Shown: positions 44,758 to 55,660 of the stretch, piece after piece | How the letters are laid out: each line of letters starts with the position of its first letter | How positions within the stretch are numbered: position 1 is the stretch's first letter | Source of the DNA: Allium sativum | Taxonomy: Eukaryota; Streptophyta; Magnoliopsida; Asparagales; Amaryllidaceae | Length of the DNA: 64,000 nucleotides | Assembly: GCA_030737875.1 (NCBI GenBank) | Contig: CM060926.1 | Span: forward strand, 169,606,579-169,670,578 | Direction: 5' to 3' | Position numbers and translations under genes: made by a program | The notes under the pieces: generated by a model | What the model was told of the DNA's origin: nothing | Database searches by the model: none | What the model saw: only the letters and a program-made list of their open reading frames with translations

Positions 44758-45234
44758 CTAGCGAGGCAAATAAATCAGGCAAAATCTCGATGGAGGGTCT
44801 AAAGTCAAAGGTTGATATGAACTCCAAGCTCTTCCTCTCCACAATAGAGGATTTAAGGCCATCCTCTGCCTACTTAGTGCGTCCGCCACCACATTACCCT
44901 TGTCAGGGGTACAAGCAATCTCAAAATTATAAGAAGCTAAGAACTCCATCCACCTTTGTTGCCTTAAATTAATATCCTTCTATGAGAACAGATACTTGAG
45001 AGATTTATGATCAGTGTATAACTCGAACTTCTCTCCAAGTAAATAATGTCGCCACATCTTAAGTGCGAATACTATGGCAGCTAGCTCTAGATCACGGGTG
45101 GGGTAGTTCTTCTCATGAACTCTCATATGTCTACCCCCATAACACATTACTTTCCCTTTTTGCATCAGAACCACACCAAGCCCTGTAACATATGCATCAG
45201 TGTAAATAGTAAACACTTTACTTCCATGTGGCAA
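44758..45234 (-). pseudogene. Element C pol: RNase H
   Basis: Two same-frame pieces (45234-44980 and 44979-44758) are separated by a TAG. RNase H motifs are [37 protein letters not shown] and [12 protein letters not shown], then after the stop KDINLRQQRWMEFLASYNFE and [10 protein letters not shown]. The stop stands where relatives have Gln (SQKD), a C-to-T change. Joined upstream in the same frame to reverse transcriptase across a TGA near 45271. Confidence 0.83.
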
Positions 45235-45270
45235 GGTGAAGACTGGAGTTGTTGTCAGATCCCTCTTCAG

Positions 45271-45735
45271 TCATTGGAAAGCAACATCACAACCTATATC
45301 CCATGAAAATTCCAAGTTCTTCTTTGTCATCCTGGTAAGAGGGGTTGATATCTTTGTGAAGTCCTTAATGAACTTCTTGTAATAACCTACCAATCCAAGA
45401 AAACTCCGCACCTTTGTTGCATTTTTCGGAAGTAGCCAATCTTGCACTATAACTACCTTTGCAGGATCTACATCTATCCCTTCTTTGGAGGCCACATGTC
45501 CTAAGAATCTCACCTCTTTTCTCCAAAAATGGCATTTGGAGAACTTCGCCTTAAGCTGATGCACACGGAGAGTTTTCAAAACTTCTCTTAAATGCTGGGT
45601 ATGCTCTTTTTCGCTCTTCGAGAAGTTAAAAATATCATCAACAAAGATTATGACAAATTTATTTAGGAACTCCCGAAACACACTACTCATCAGATCGACA
45701 AAATAGGTTGGTGCATTCGTCAGCCCAAAAGGCAT
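45271..45735 (-). pseudogene. Element C pol: reverse transcriptase, second half
   Basis: 154 codons: [39 protein letters not shown] with the catalytic [20 protein letters not shown], then [20 protein letters not shown]. It follows the first half in the same frame after a TAG at 45742 (Trp in relatives, FEWLVMPF). Only nonsense codons, not indels, break this stretch. Confidence 0.88.
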
Positions 45736-45741
45736 AACTAG

Positions 45742-46551
45742 CTATTCAAATAAACCATCCGGAGTCTTAAAAGTAGTCTTGTCTATACTGTACTCAGCCA
45801 CCCTCAACTGATGAAACCCTGTAGCCAAGTCTAACTGAGAGAATGCCGAGGCCTCGACAAGTTGGTCAAACAAGTCGTCTGTCCTCGAAAGTGGGTGCCT
45901 ATTCTTCTTTGTGAGTTTGTTCAATTCTCTATTATCCACGCATAAACGAAGCGAACCATCCGCCTTAGTTGCGAATACAACTGTAGCACCCCATTCAGAT
46001 ATGCGTCGTCTGATGAATCCTTTCTCAAGTAGCTCCCCTACTTGCTTACTCGGCTCCCTCCTTTCCCTTGGAGCCATATGGCACACTGGTACTGCAACTG
46101 GTTTTGCATTGTCCACCAGATATATACGAAAGTCGATCTCGCGCCTAGGAGGTAAACCTCGCACCTCATCAAAAACATCAGAATAATCTCGGACTACTGG
46201 AACAGATTGCATATCATCTATAGATGCATCAAGAGACTCTAGGAAACTAAGCATAACCGACCCTTGTGGGTCACAAGAAATCTCGAGGGTCCTCCCATGA
46301 CAAGCCAGAAGCATAACGTCCCACTTCTCACAATCCAAAATGGCACCATAAGTGGTAAGCCAATCTATTCCTAGAATCAACCTATAGCCGATAAACCCGA
46401 GCACATATGCATCGCATTCAAACTTGACACCTAACATAGATATTTCCAGACCCCGACAAATCATAGATAAATGAGCCGAACCACCAATGAGGTTTGGAAC
46501 AACTACGAGATCCACTACCATACTAGTAATTAAGTGCAGAGATTCAACCAC
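45742..46551 (-). pseudogene. Element C pol: protease end and reverse transcriptase, first half
   Basis: 269 codons. Just upstream, at about 46555-46590, the protease active site reads FDYGTSHSF instead of the usual DTG(A/T)SHSF. The protease continues (FIGYRLILGIDWLTTYGAIL). Reverse transcriptase follows: [72 protein letters not shown]. It ends at a TAG where Trp is expected. Confidence 0.86.
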
Positions 46552-46597
46552 AGAACTAGATATAAATGAATGTGAAGTGCCATAATCAAAAAGTGTT

Positions 46598-46846
46598 CTA
46601 ATATGATGGTTTGAAAGAAAAATTTAACCTTCCACAGAAATTTTCTGCCTCTATCAGGAGCACTGCCCTCCAGAAGTTCCTGCCCTTTGACCTTATCCCT
46701 GTGATCCCTGTTTCTTCGGGCACTCCCAAGCAAAGTGTCCGGTCGACTTCTCCATAATTAAAGCAAGTGATCTTCCTTCTTTTACAATTTTTGATCAAGT
46801 GACCCTCTTTTCCACAACCGTGACACTTCCTTTTCTCCTTACCCAT
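46598..46846 (-). pseudogene. Element C gag: zinc knuckle region
   Basis: 82 codons. One good CCHC knuckle, CHGCGKEGHLIKNC (about residues 8-21), is followed by a degenerate second one (CFNYGEVDRTLCLG), in which a Cys is replaced by Tyr and an indel follows. It would bind genomic RNA. It is joined upstream to the capsid part after a short frame break. Confidence 0.78.
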
Positions 46847-46847
46847 G

Positions 46848-47189
46848 TCATTCTTTCCTCCTTCTTGTGTTGTTGTTATTGTTGTCCTTTCTTAGGTTAT
46901 GTCTTCTTGTTTTCGTTGTTCCCTCAGCTTTAACCTCCTTCTTTTCCCGTTTCTCTTCCTCATAGATCAAGGCCGTATTAACAAGTCTCTCAAAGGTGAC
47001 TCCCATTGGGATGTGGGACATGGCTAACCTACGAAGGGGTTCATTTAGCCCTTTAGCAAACCGCAAAGCCTTCTTATGCGGAGTGTCTACCAATTCTAGT
47101 CCAAATCTTGCCAGCTGGTTAAATTTGTTCACATACTCTTTAACCGTCAAGTTCCCTTGTTTGAGTGCTAAGAACCTCTCCATCTGCAT
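46848..47189 (-). pseudogene. Element C gag: capsid C-terminal part
   Basis: 113 codons. ERFLALKQGNLTVKEYVNKF and NQLARFGLELVDTPHKKALR are the end of the retrotransposon gag (capsid) family. Then comes a basic, Asn-rich tail (RKDNNNNNTRRRKE) leading to the zinc knuckles. A frameshift separates it from the N-terminal capsid part. Confidence 0.8.
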
Positions 47190-47655
47190 GCTCTTCTCAG
47201 CTTAGGAAAGGAATTTCATCTCAAACCTCTAAAGTCATCCCAAGTTTCCACCGGACGACCTGCTTGGGTTACCTCCCAACAAAATGAAGCTTCATCCTTC
47301 AATAGCCAAGTAGCTAACTGAATCTTTCTTCTATCCTCTACTTCAAAATTTACAAACAAGTCCTCAGTCTCCTTGAGCCAGTTCCTTGCCTCCGCAAACG
47401 TCTCGGTTCCATGGAATGGCTTCCCTCCTATAGCAAGGAAATCTTTGTAGATCTTTGAGAAGTTATCTACATGCGGAGGAGGAGGAGGAACAACTGTGCA
47501 GTAGGGGGAGGAACATTTCCTTGGCCTTCGGCGGGCGCCGTGGCCTCCAGATACCTACAGAGCCATCCTGATAACGTTGGAATGTTGGGTTCCCGGACAA
47601 AGGATCGAAATATATTACTTATGGCTTTATGGGGAATATTTTTCAAAATAGACAT
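47190..47655 (-). pseudogene. Element C gag: N-terminal part
   Basis: Minus-strand fragments in more than one frame. Near 47655-47467 there is a start-like region with a Pro-rich stretch (GNVPPPTAQ). Then, about 47460-47225, come IYKDFLAIGGKPFHGTETF, WLKETEDLFVNFEVEDRRKI and LATWLLKDEASFCWEV, which match the capsid domain. A stop follows DDFRGLR near 47220. At least two lesions lie in this part. Confidence 0.68.
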
Positions 47656-47732
47656 TTCTTTTTGAAAATACTTTCTTTTAAAGCCTTTTTGACAGTAGCT
47701 TTCAAAAACTTTTATCTAATCCGTTAACCTTC

Positions 47733-47745
47733 AGCTCTGATACCA
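47733..47745 (-). other. Primer binding site of element C
   Basis: TGGTATCAGAGCT on the minus strand, two bases after the 5' LTR end. Initiator-Met type. Confidence 0.88.
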
Positions 47746-47747
47746 AA

Positions 47748-50440
47748 TGTGACACCCCACGTCCGTTAATGTCACTCACAAAGGGAATGCATTAAGTTTT
47801 GTGAAGCGTTATAGTAAACAGAACGGAAATATTATGAGACAGACATATAAAAATAACAGCGGAATAAAAACTTTATTTATCATAAGATACCCTGGTCCAA
47901 CAACATCATATGCACATAAAAACCACTGTCTTGTACTTCAAAAATATCATAGTACATAAAAGAAATAAAATTCCCCAAAAAAAATATAGCCATAGCAACA
48001 AGGATAGGAGCTCCAGCAAAAATAAGCAGAATCACAGTCAAGCCTGAGTGTTTCCGCCCGAGAACCTGGGGGAACAAAAGAAAGAAGGAGAAACAAAAAG
48101 GGTTAGACATGAAGTCTGGCGAGTCTAGTTATTTTTAGCAAGTAAATAAATAAAAGTAGCATGACAGGCATATAAAGTGGATACAAGAGAGACAAAAAGG
48201 GAAAGTGTGACAAGGTGAACAGGACAGGTGTATAAGCTTATAATGATTACTTTGCACTATTACTAGTATAACCAGAGTGAGATGATCTCGTCCACTATAA
48301 GGTGGTAGACTTAGGCATATGTCCAAGTGTACCCTAACTACTACCCTAATCGATCGGCTCTCTAATTCGCCTAGATGCTCTGTTCAGCCCTATCGTAGGA
48401 TATATCACGTCATAAAGTGGCAACCCTCCGCTGATATGCACAACCCCATATCTACAGGTGTCACGGTCGTCTTATCTCCCTCTGCCCAGCTCATGCACGC
48501 ATATGGACCGGCTGGTTTGCGCCGCCCACACCGTCCTCCACGTTTGGATCTCTTACAATTAGTCAGTAAGCGTGCCCCTTCTCCGACCTAGTTCAAAGTA
48601 CTCTGCTTGATACTTACTCTGGGTTACTGACTGAAACAGGTCCCATACAATATGATACAAGCCCTCCCCCTTGTCTTGTATCCCCGACTAGGTTTTCCAT
48701 TTGATTGTATACCACTAGATGTCCTTAGTACATAATCTTATTGGGTTAAGTTTACGAGCCTATATTTAATATTACCCACCCCCTCAGATTTGCTTAACCC
48801 ACCCACTGTCGAACCAATTTTACTTAACCCTAACTTTAGTTCAAAATCATACAATCCCTATGGATTTGATTAGGTTAAGTAGTCCAATTTATTACTATGC
48901 CCATTTATGGTTTACAATGGGCTAGACCTCCCACATTAGACCTACAACATGTGGATGCAGGATATGCTGGTCGGGTCCGGGCAGACTTCTTCCACAAGTT
49001 GGGCCTAACCTCGTGTCTTAGCCCGATTCGTATTTGTGCACTTAGACCTCTCACATTAGGTTCAACATTAGTGGTTGCTTATTATGTCATCCAAGTCCAG
49101 GCAGACTTCCACCACTAATGCAACCTAACCTCGTGTCATAAGTGCAATTACAATTTCTAATTGTAATCCTAAATATTTCATTCTTATCCAAATTTACCTA
49201 TGTCATTATAGGTAATTATGCCCCTTTTTCCCCATTTTGAATTATATGTCCAATTCACATAAACATTATTTAAATTGTGCTAATTCTAACCTTTTTTCCC
49301 CATTCCCTAACTAAAGCATTTGCATAATTTTGGCGGCTTGCCTAGGCTAGATAATAGCCAAGTCATAAACAAAATAAAAAAGGGAAAAGTGATGGGAATA
49401 TGACAAAGGTGATTGTTCTGGCACAAGCTTAAACTAGCATAGTGATAAGGTAGACACATAAGCATAAATCTGATGAACTTTTGGCAGTTAACTAATTCTA
49501 ACATTACTATGATGTCATAATAAGATCTAAATTCACAATTCAGATGTCCAGCTGGGTCAGATCTAATATGATAGGCATAAGGTGATAAACTAGATCTAAT
49601 TAATAATTTAGATGTCCACATAATTTAGATCTAATAGTTAAAAATAGATCTAACACAAATAAGGTCAAGATCCACATCATAGAATCTCATAGAAGTAATA
49701 ATAGATCCGACAAGATATAGATTTAGATCCAAGTTATAACTAATTTAGAATGTCATATGCTCACAATTTACAATGGATACAATATAATATAGGCACATGA
49801 ACAAATCCAAACTATAGTCATATCAGGTTTACTTTTAAATATTTAAAACTTAAAGAAACTAGGAACTCATAGTGTTTGGATTAGAAAATAGAAAAAGAAT
49901 GGATCTTGAATCTCTAACTGATTTGCTTAAATTGATAGTTGAAGAAGATAATTCGGTTCAGTTTAGTTACCGGTAGAGTTTGGTCCCCATGGATTCTCAA
50001 CAGAGAAAATAAGAGAAATGACCATGTATTTATAGCTGCTAGCACCTCTGAAACCGACTGCCACGTTAGCCCTAGGGGTGTCAACACCCCTTAAGGGGGG
50101 TCAACCCCGGTGTCAACACCCCTCTAGGGGGGTCGACCCCCTAGAGCGGGAAATTTGCTGACTTACGAAATTTTGATTTTTGAACGATTTTGGATAAGGT
50201 TCTAACTCATATATGACTCGTATGTATATATTTTTCTTCTGCGCGTATACAAACTTCAAACTCTCATATCTTCTTCATACGGTGTCCGTTTTACGCGAAC
50301 CAAACGTCTATCTTACCCAGAATTTCGAGACGAACATAATGGTGTAGTCAGTTACCTTTAATTCTGAATATTAAATTAATTATTATTTAATTTATCCTCT
50401 TTTAGTGTTGTTAAAAATACGGGGTATACGGGGTGTTATA
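47748..50440 (-). repeat. 5' LTR of element C (2.7 kb)
   Basis: Begins TGTGACACCCC and ends GGGGTGTTATA (the last C replaced by T). It has a TATA box at 50026-50035 (minus), a palindrome array with the 25-base GGTCGACC palindrome at 50122-50146, and then about 2.2 kb of leader-side LTR. The stretch 48890-49140 contains a twice-repeated unit (CCTCCCACATTAGACC / CCTCTCACATTAGG...). A duplicated TACGGGG word occurs near the end. No gene. Confidence 0.88.
50026..50035 (-). promoter_or_regulatory. TATA box of element C 5' LTR
   Basis: CTATAAATAC on the minus strand. The start of transcription would be about 30 bases lower (near 49995, inference). Confidence 0.65.
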
Positions 50441-52245
50441 TGGCTACTCGCAGAGTATGAAATCCGTGTGTCGGTAATATCCACACATCGCTATCAATTT
50501 ATGTGATTGTGTGAATTCGAGTGTTGAACTCCATATAATTCAAATTTAAATCTATATTGTAAATTTTTATTAATTTACAGTTCTAAAATACATTAACTAA
50601 TTGTACAAAATTTTACTAAGAAGGAGTTCTCACGTTGGGATCCACTCCACCGTGCTTTTCTGAAGTTCTGATTCGCTTTTCTGGTCCCAGAATTTTCAAA
50701 CGAGCTCCAATCTTCACACCATCTTTATTTCTAGCTTAAACGCGCCATTCCGGATGAATTTCGCCTGATGGACTTTTTCCCGAAATTGGTCCATTTCGCC
50801 AAAAATCGCGAAAAGACACAATTTGGACAGCCGACTTTGGACGCGTTTTTCGATCAACTCTGAATCCAAAATCTGACTTCCATATACTCAAATCGAAGAG
50901 AAAATTGTGTTCTTCGATTTTGGTGTACTTTTGGCCATAAGGGCTCGGTTTGGGAGATATGGGCTAAAACAGGTTAGGGTTCTTTTTGCAAAACTGGAAA
51001 TTGATGAAAATTGGATTTTTGAAAGTGAAGGGGCCCACGGACAGAGGCGGGTGGCGGGGAGGTGCGATGTGGGGTCTACAGGTAGTGGGGGTGGTTCAGC
51101 AGCGGTGTTAGAGTAGTAGGGGCCCACAGGCGGTGGTTCTAGGGTATGGGGGTTTTTGGGAATTAAAGGACAAAGAAGAGAGAGGAGGTGCACCCGAGGG
51201 GGGGAAGGATCGCCACCGGCGGCGTCGGGCGAGGGGGAAGCAACGGCGGCTTGGGCCAAGGGGCGCAGTGGCTGTCGCGATTTGGAGGAATGGTTTTTTT
51301 TCTTTTTTCTAATTAACGATGGGAAAGGAGAAATGGGGTTGAACATGTTAATAATATATATATATATATATAATTTAATTTTGAATCCAAAAAGTCGTTT
51401 TTTTATTCGAATCCCAAATCGAACCCAACAACTATTGCCTCCAGCTAAATACCCTCATTCCAAACATAATGGGATATGTCCGGTATGCCAATTCGACTGT
51501 TTCGATCAGTTTTTGATAAAATTAAAATATAAATTAATTTAACGTTCAAAATTGATTTCAACGTACAATTTAATTTATTAGGGACACATACTGACTCCAA
51601 AAATTCCAGAAAAATAAACCTAGCTATGTTTTGATGATACTGTCATAATAAAACTACTTTCGTCGAATTTGTAGACCGTTTGAAAAATGGTCATTTTCCA
51701 GTCGATTAAATTCAAACTAAAAGTACCAAACACGTTTAAATCCACCACGCCCATATATTAATTCCAAAAATTATGAAAATTGGAATACAGCAATAATTTT
51801 ACATTCTGCATCCAACAAAAGTGGTTTCATCGAAAACGGAGGCCATTTGCAAAATAGCTATTTTTAAGGGCTATATATTATATTAAATTCCATAGCGACT
51901 ATTTTAAATTTCAAACTGTCCATAACCTTTATCTCCTGTTTTGAAATTTGGATTTTTCACATTCGTTAGAAAGATATTTTTAACAGATTCAATTTTTTCT
52001 TGTTTTACTGAAATCTGATTTATTTTGAATGTTGTACATTCAGTTAAAATTTAAAATCGAATTTTTCAAACCACCGCGCCATTTTAAACTCGTTTTATGA
52101 TTAAAATAAATTTGTTCGTTCCAACTTCGATTTAAATAAATTTTAAATCGTTATTATTTAAAATAAATGATTTTAAATATTCAAAATCCATTAAAATAAC
52201 AAAAATAAAAATTTTAAATTGGTTCTGAAAATCCGGGTTGTTACA
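50441..52245 (-). repeat. Element D 3' LTR, truncated
   Basis: Aligns with 58462-60269 (AGTATGAAATCCGTGTGTCG, ... GGGTTGTTACA). It holds a G-rich island at about 51020-51260 and a TA tract at 51346-51371. The frames here (for example minus 50888-51346) reflect the GC-rich island. Confidence 0.85.
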
Positions 52246-53290
52246 ATCTTCCCCACTTAAAATCTTTTTGTCCCCGAAAAGGAACAGAGCAGAAAGTTGT
52301 TTAACTAACTAACTCAACTTTCATTCTTCAACTTTTTAGTTTCTAAAATTTTTCTAATTTCTAACAAATTTGGCTAACACCCTAAATTTTTGAAAAATTT
52401 CGCCATAACCTCCTTTGTACGGGGAGATCTGTAAAACCGCCACTTGCCTTGTAGGGCCCTCATCAATCCAAAAGAAAAAGAAAAAGACAAGCGGCTGGCC
52501 AATCGGCTCATAAAATCATCAAAATCCAAGTAAATAGTAAGCATGTACCTATTTGTCGGGCATACAATTTTATTCCTCTTCTTAGCTTCTATGCTATGAC
52601 CTGTTCACGCATATATATGTAAACGTATGCTATTTCAACTAATTTTCGATTCAGTTCAATATTTGGTTCAATTGGGCTAAATTAACATTCATTTACATAT
52701 TGGTTTCAATAATTTTATTATTTAAACTAATAATCAAACAACACAACCAGCAATCAATTAGTTGATTAGCTTTTCAATCATATATCTTTAATATATTCAA
52801 AAATCATATTTTTAGTGCCAAATCACAAATAAATAACCCTATCTAATTTTGGTTCTCACACCAGCCAATTGGAAACATGTAGATATCGCACTTTCGAAAC
52901 TCGAACATAAATACGGATGATGTCTGTACATTACCAGAATTATCCCCGGGCGTCTAGAGTGTGATTCTATATCTATCCAGTATATTTGAGACTTCGTATG
53001 TACATTAATTACGCACATATTCAAAATCTTCATATACTCGATTGTCCAAAATCAATATAAAATAAAATATTCAAATATGCATAATAAGGTTTAAAATTTT
53101 CAAAACAAAATTCCTTTTCATTTTTATTCTAAAAATAACAATCTTTGAAACTCATTTGAGGGCATTACTAGCCCTATCTCTGGCGAGTCATTCTTATTGG
53201 ATATTACTAATCCAATCTCTGATGAATTCTCTCATTTGGTTCTCATGTGCCTTGTTCTCGAGCTCTGTAAACCATAGCTCTGATACCAAA
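52246..53290 (-). other. Internal region of element D, no coding capacity
   Basis: From left: PPT complement and a short pol-3'-end-like stretch (TCCCCGAAAAGGAA). Then, at about 52360-52700, a block closely matching the LTR of element A at 14800-15140 (TCGCCATAACCTCCTTTGTA, AAGAAAAAGAAAAAG, GTACCTATTTGTCGGGCA). Next is AT-rich filler. Last comes a leader-like stretch (53155-53290) with repeated CCAATCTCTGATGA words like those before element A's PBS (22200-22320). No gag or pol motif in any frame. Confidence 0.75.
53276..53288 (-). other. Primer binding site of element D
   Basis: TGGTATCAGAGCT on the minus strand, two bases after the 5' LTR end. Confidence 0.85.
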
Positions 53291-53851
53291 TGTAATAATA
53301 CGGATTTCACTTGGACCAAATCGATCGTTAAACCGACCAAGACCGTTCGAAGCCCGGATTGAGTTAAGAACACGACAAATCAGAACACGAACAGAAGATC
53401 AATTCATTGTTATTACAACAATTTACATCAGAGTACAAGAATATAACAGAGTATAAATAAATATTATACAGCAGAAAATATCAGAGATTTAAATTACATT
53501 TAAATACATAGCAGCGGAAAAATAATACATAACACAACTGAAAGAAATACATAGATAAAGAGCGTTCCGAATATAGTTCCAATTGTAAATCCAGGATCCT
53601 GAAAAGAAATATCTACAAAAAACCAAAACTAATAGGTGCCCGTGTGGAAAATAGGGGCACCCAGAGTTTAGGTTAAAACAATAAACTCCAGGTCAGTCAT
53701 GGGGTTGGTGTGAGAACTAAAACAGTTATTTAAAACTTTACATTAAAATTTGGTAAATTAAGGGACCACGCCATATAACACGGAATGAGTTTTCTCCTAA
53801 GAATACCAATGCATAAAACAAACAATGCAATGCTTTTTGGAAAAATGAAGA

Positions 53852-53919
53852 TATTATAAGACCCAGGTCCCATCACACAATGCAACGCAAGCCGAAGGAG
53901 AGAGTTTTCCCTTATAATA
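53852..53919 (-). other. Conserved LTR stem-loop (D copy)
   Basis: Arms TATTATAAG (53852-53860) and CTTATAATA (53911-53919) pair perfectly. Relative to LTR A the outer pair changed from C-G to T-A on both sides. The enclosed segment keeps CCCATCACACAATGCAACGC. Confidence 0.7.
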
Positions 53920-54604
53920 GCCAAACATGCTTGGTACATTTTAAACAAATCTTTTTGATATTAATATAAGTGCATAGTGTTAAAAACAACTTCAAATATA
54001 AATTTATCAATCATAGACGGCATGGATACCATATATCATGTCGTCATACTAGTTCAATCATTAAAACCACAAAGTTTCGTATTGGAAATTATTTCCATCA
54101 TGAACCGAGGCAAGGGACCGTCCTTACCGAATTTGAGACACTCTAGCCCGTGCCTCAGCTTCAGCCGCAACTGCACCTTGGTTCTTCAGGGTCGGTCCTA
54201 TCTTACATTTGAGGATTAGTAATTCCTGAACAACGCATTTCCCCGCCCTATGGGGCGTAAGTCTAGTCAGTATGTCGACTATATCCATCCATCAACCCCG
54301 TAGTGACCGATATATCCAAGATACCTCGCTTTCCATTATCCACATAAGTAAAAATGTCTGGACTCCATACCATGACACCACTCCGAACTAGAAAGAAACG
54401 CATGTTCTCCCTGCAGTCCTCTCCTGTTTCTGGTTCATACCAGGGTGTGAGGCCCGCGAATTAATGTTATGCACAAAGCTATGTTATTTAAAGTTGTGCT
54501 TTGATCATCAACCATAAGACTCTGCTTTTCAACAGAAGCCTTGATCATTTGAATCTCAGCATGCCACACTGATAATTCATGCCATGCGACTGATGTCTAT
54601 CGAC

Positions 54605-54690
54605 ATATAACCTCTAAGCTCGTACGTCTTAGAAATGGGTGTTAAGAAAGAGAATAAATTCTCCGCTACCAAACAAATATATATTTAATA
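54605..54690 (-). other. Conserved LTR dual-hairpin module (D, copy 1)
   Basis: Arms CTCTAAG and CTTAGAA: compared with A, the inner G-C pair has become A-T on both sides; one outer mismatch. The GAGAATAAATTCTC palindrome is intact. Confidence 0.6.
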
Positions 54691-55577
54691 GAAATCAATC
54701 AACATAGAATAAAATCCAATGTCAGACACACATCCATTTACTATTTCGTTCTTGGTCTGAACGAAACCGGAGGCACCTTATTCCTCGTCCCATATGTCCA
54801 ATAAGAGAGAGGTCCTCGCATATCCGGTCGATCTCCAAGCAAATCTAGACGATCACCACTTATTACCTTGTCTTGGGTGTACAACCCAATCAAGACATCA
54901 ATAATCATCCCAACGATGTGAAGAACTCCAGTCTTCAACCGTTGTCTTTATTGTCGAGTTATCATCGTATTAATTTAAGAATTGGATAAACCCGGTCTTT
55001 CCGAATAATTCACCTATCTTATAATCAAGTGCTATAAAAACACAACAAATGCCTCATTCCAATTCTGAATATTCTTTTATTCAAATATTCATATCCTTTG
55101 GTAAAGGTTCCCATTAATTATATCAAATATAATTTCTTTTAAATTTTACTTTAATCTTCCTTTGGATATCAATTCAAACCAAATTAAGGTTTATCCAAAC
55201 TAGTTGGGATTAGTGTACCTTACCGAAGTAATCGTTTGTTATATTTTCCAATCCCAACCTATTCATCCCATGGAGAAAAACTGGTAATACTCCATATCTA
55301 CCATCACGGTGTTATCGGTAAATTTATTTACCATTTCACGTTCAAATCTAATTAAAAATTTAACTATCGCCTAGAGTAAAACTAATGGTACTCCATTATC
55401 GATCATTTCACAAATTTGATAATTTAAATTATCATATTCACATTCCAATCTAATTAAAGATTCATTAAAACTCCATTTAGTGTTAATCTTCCCAAAAATC
55501 ATTATTAATGATTATTTAACTTTGGGAAATCAAACATGCCACACTGACAATCTACACTATACCACTGATTTCTACCG

Positions 55578-55660
55578 TTATATAACCTCTAAGCTCGTAC
55601 TTCTTAGAGAAGGGTGTTAAGCAAGAGAATAAATTCTCCACCACAAACAGATATATATTT
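55578..55660 (-). other. Conserved LTR dual-hairpin module (D, copy 2)
   Basis: Arms CTCTAAG and CTTAGAG pair perfectly with the same compensated change as copy 1. The GAGAATAAATTCTC palindrome is intact. Confidence 0.62.

Larger units (their letters stand above)
31990..50440 (-). mobile_element. Element C: Ty3/gypsy chromovirus, LTR broken by a copia insertion
   Basis: A minus-strand element. It has a 5' LTR (47748-50440), PBS, gag-pol remains (43440-47655) and a 3' LTR reduced to its last 650 bases (31990-32156 and 42292-42775). The copia element at 32157-42286 lies inside that 3' LTR with target duplication GAGTT. LTR ends TGTGACACCCC and GGGGTGTTACA form an almost perfect 11-bp inverted repeat. 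The end of pol carries a chromodomain-like segment, so C is also a chromovirus, but a different family from A. Gag-pol has many stops, so it is older and more decayed. Confidence 0.88.

Noticed and set aside
48319..49118. Frames of 70-90 codons in element C's LTR, possible host exon
   Set aside because: No domain, no splice context, and the region is bounded by the PBS and the LTR end.
50888..51542. Open frames of about 130-150 codons in both directions
   Set aside because: Same GC-rich island in LTR D; the partner copy at 58978-59338 does not keep the frames. No domain.
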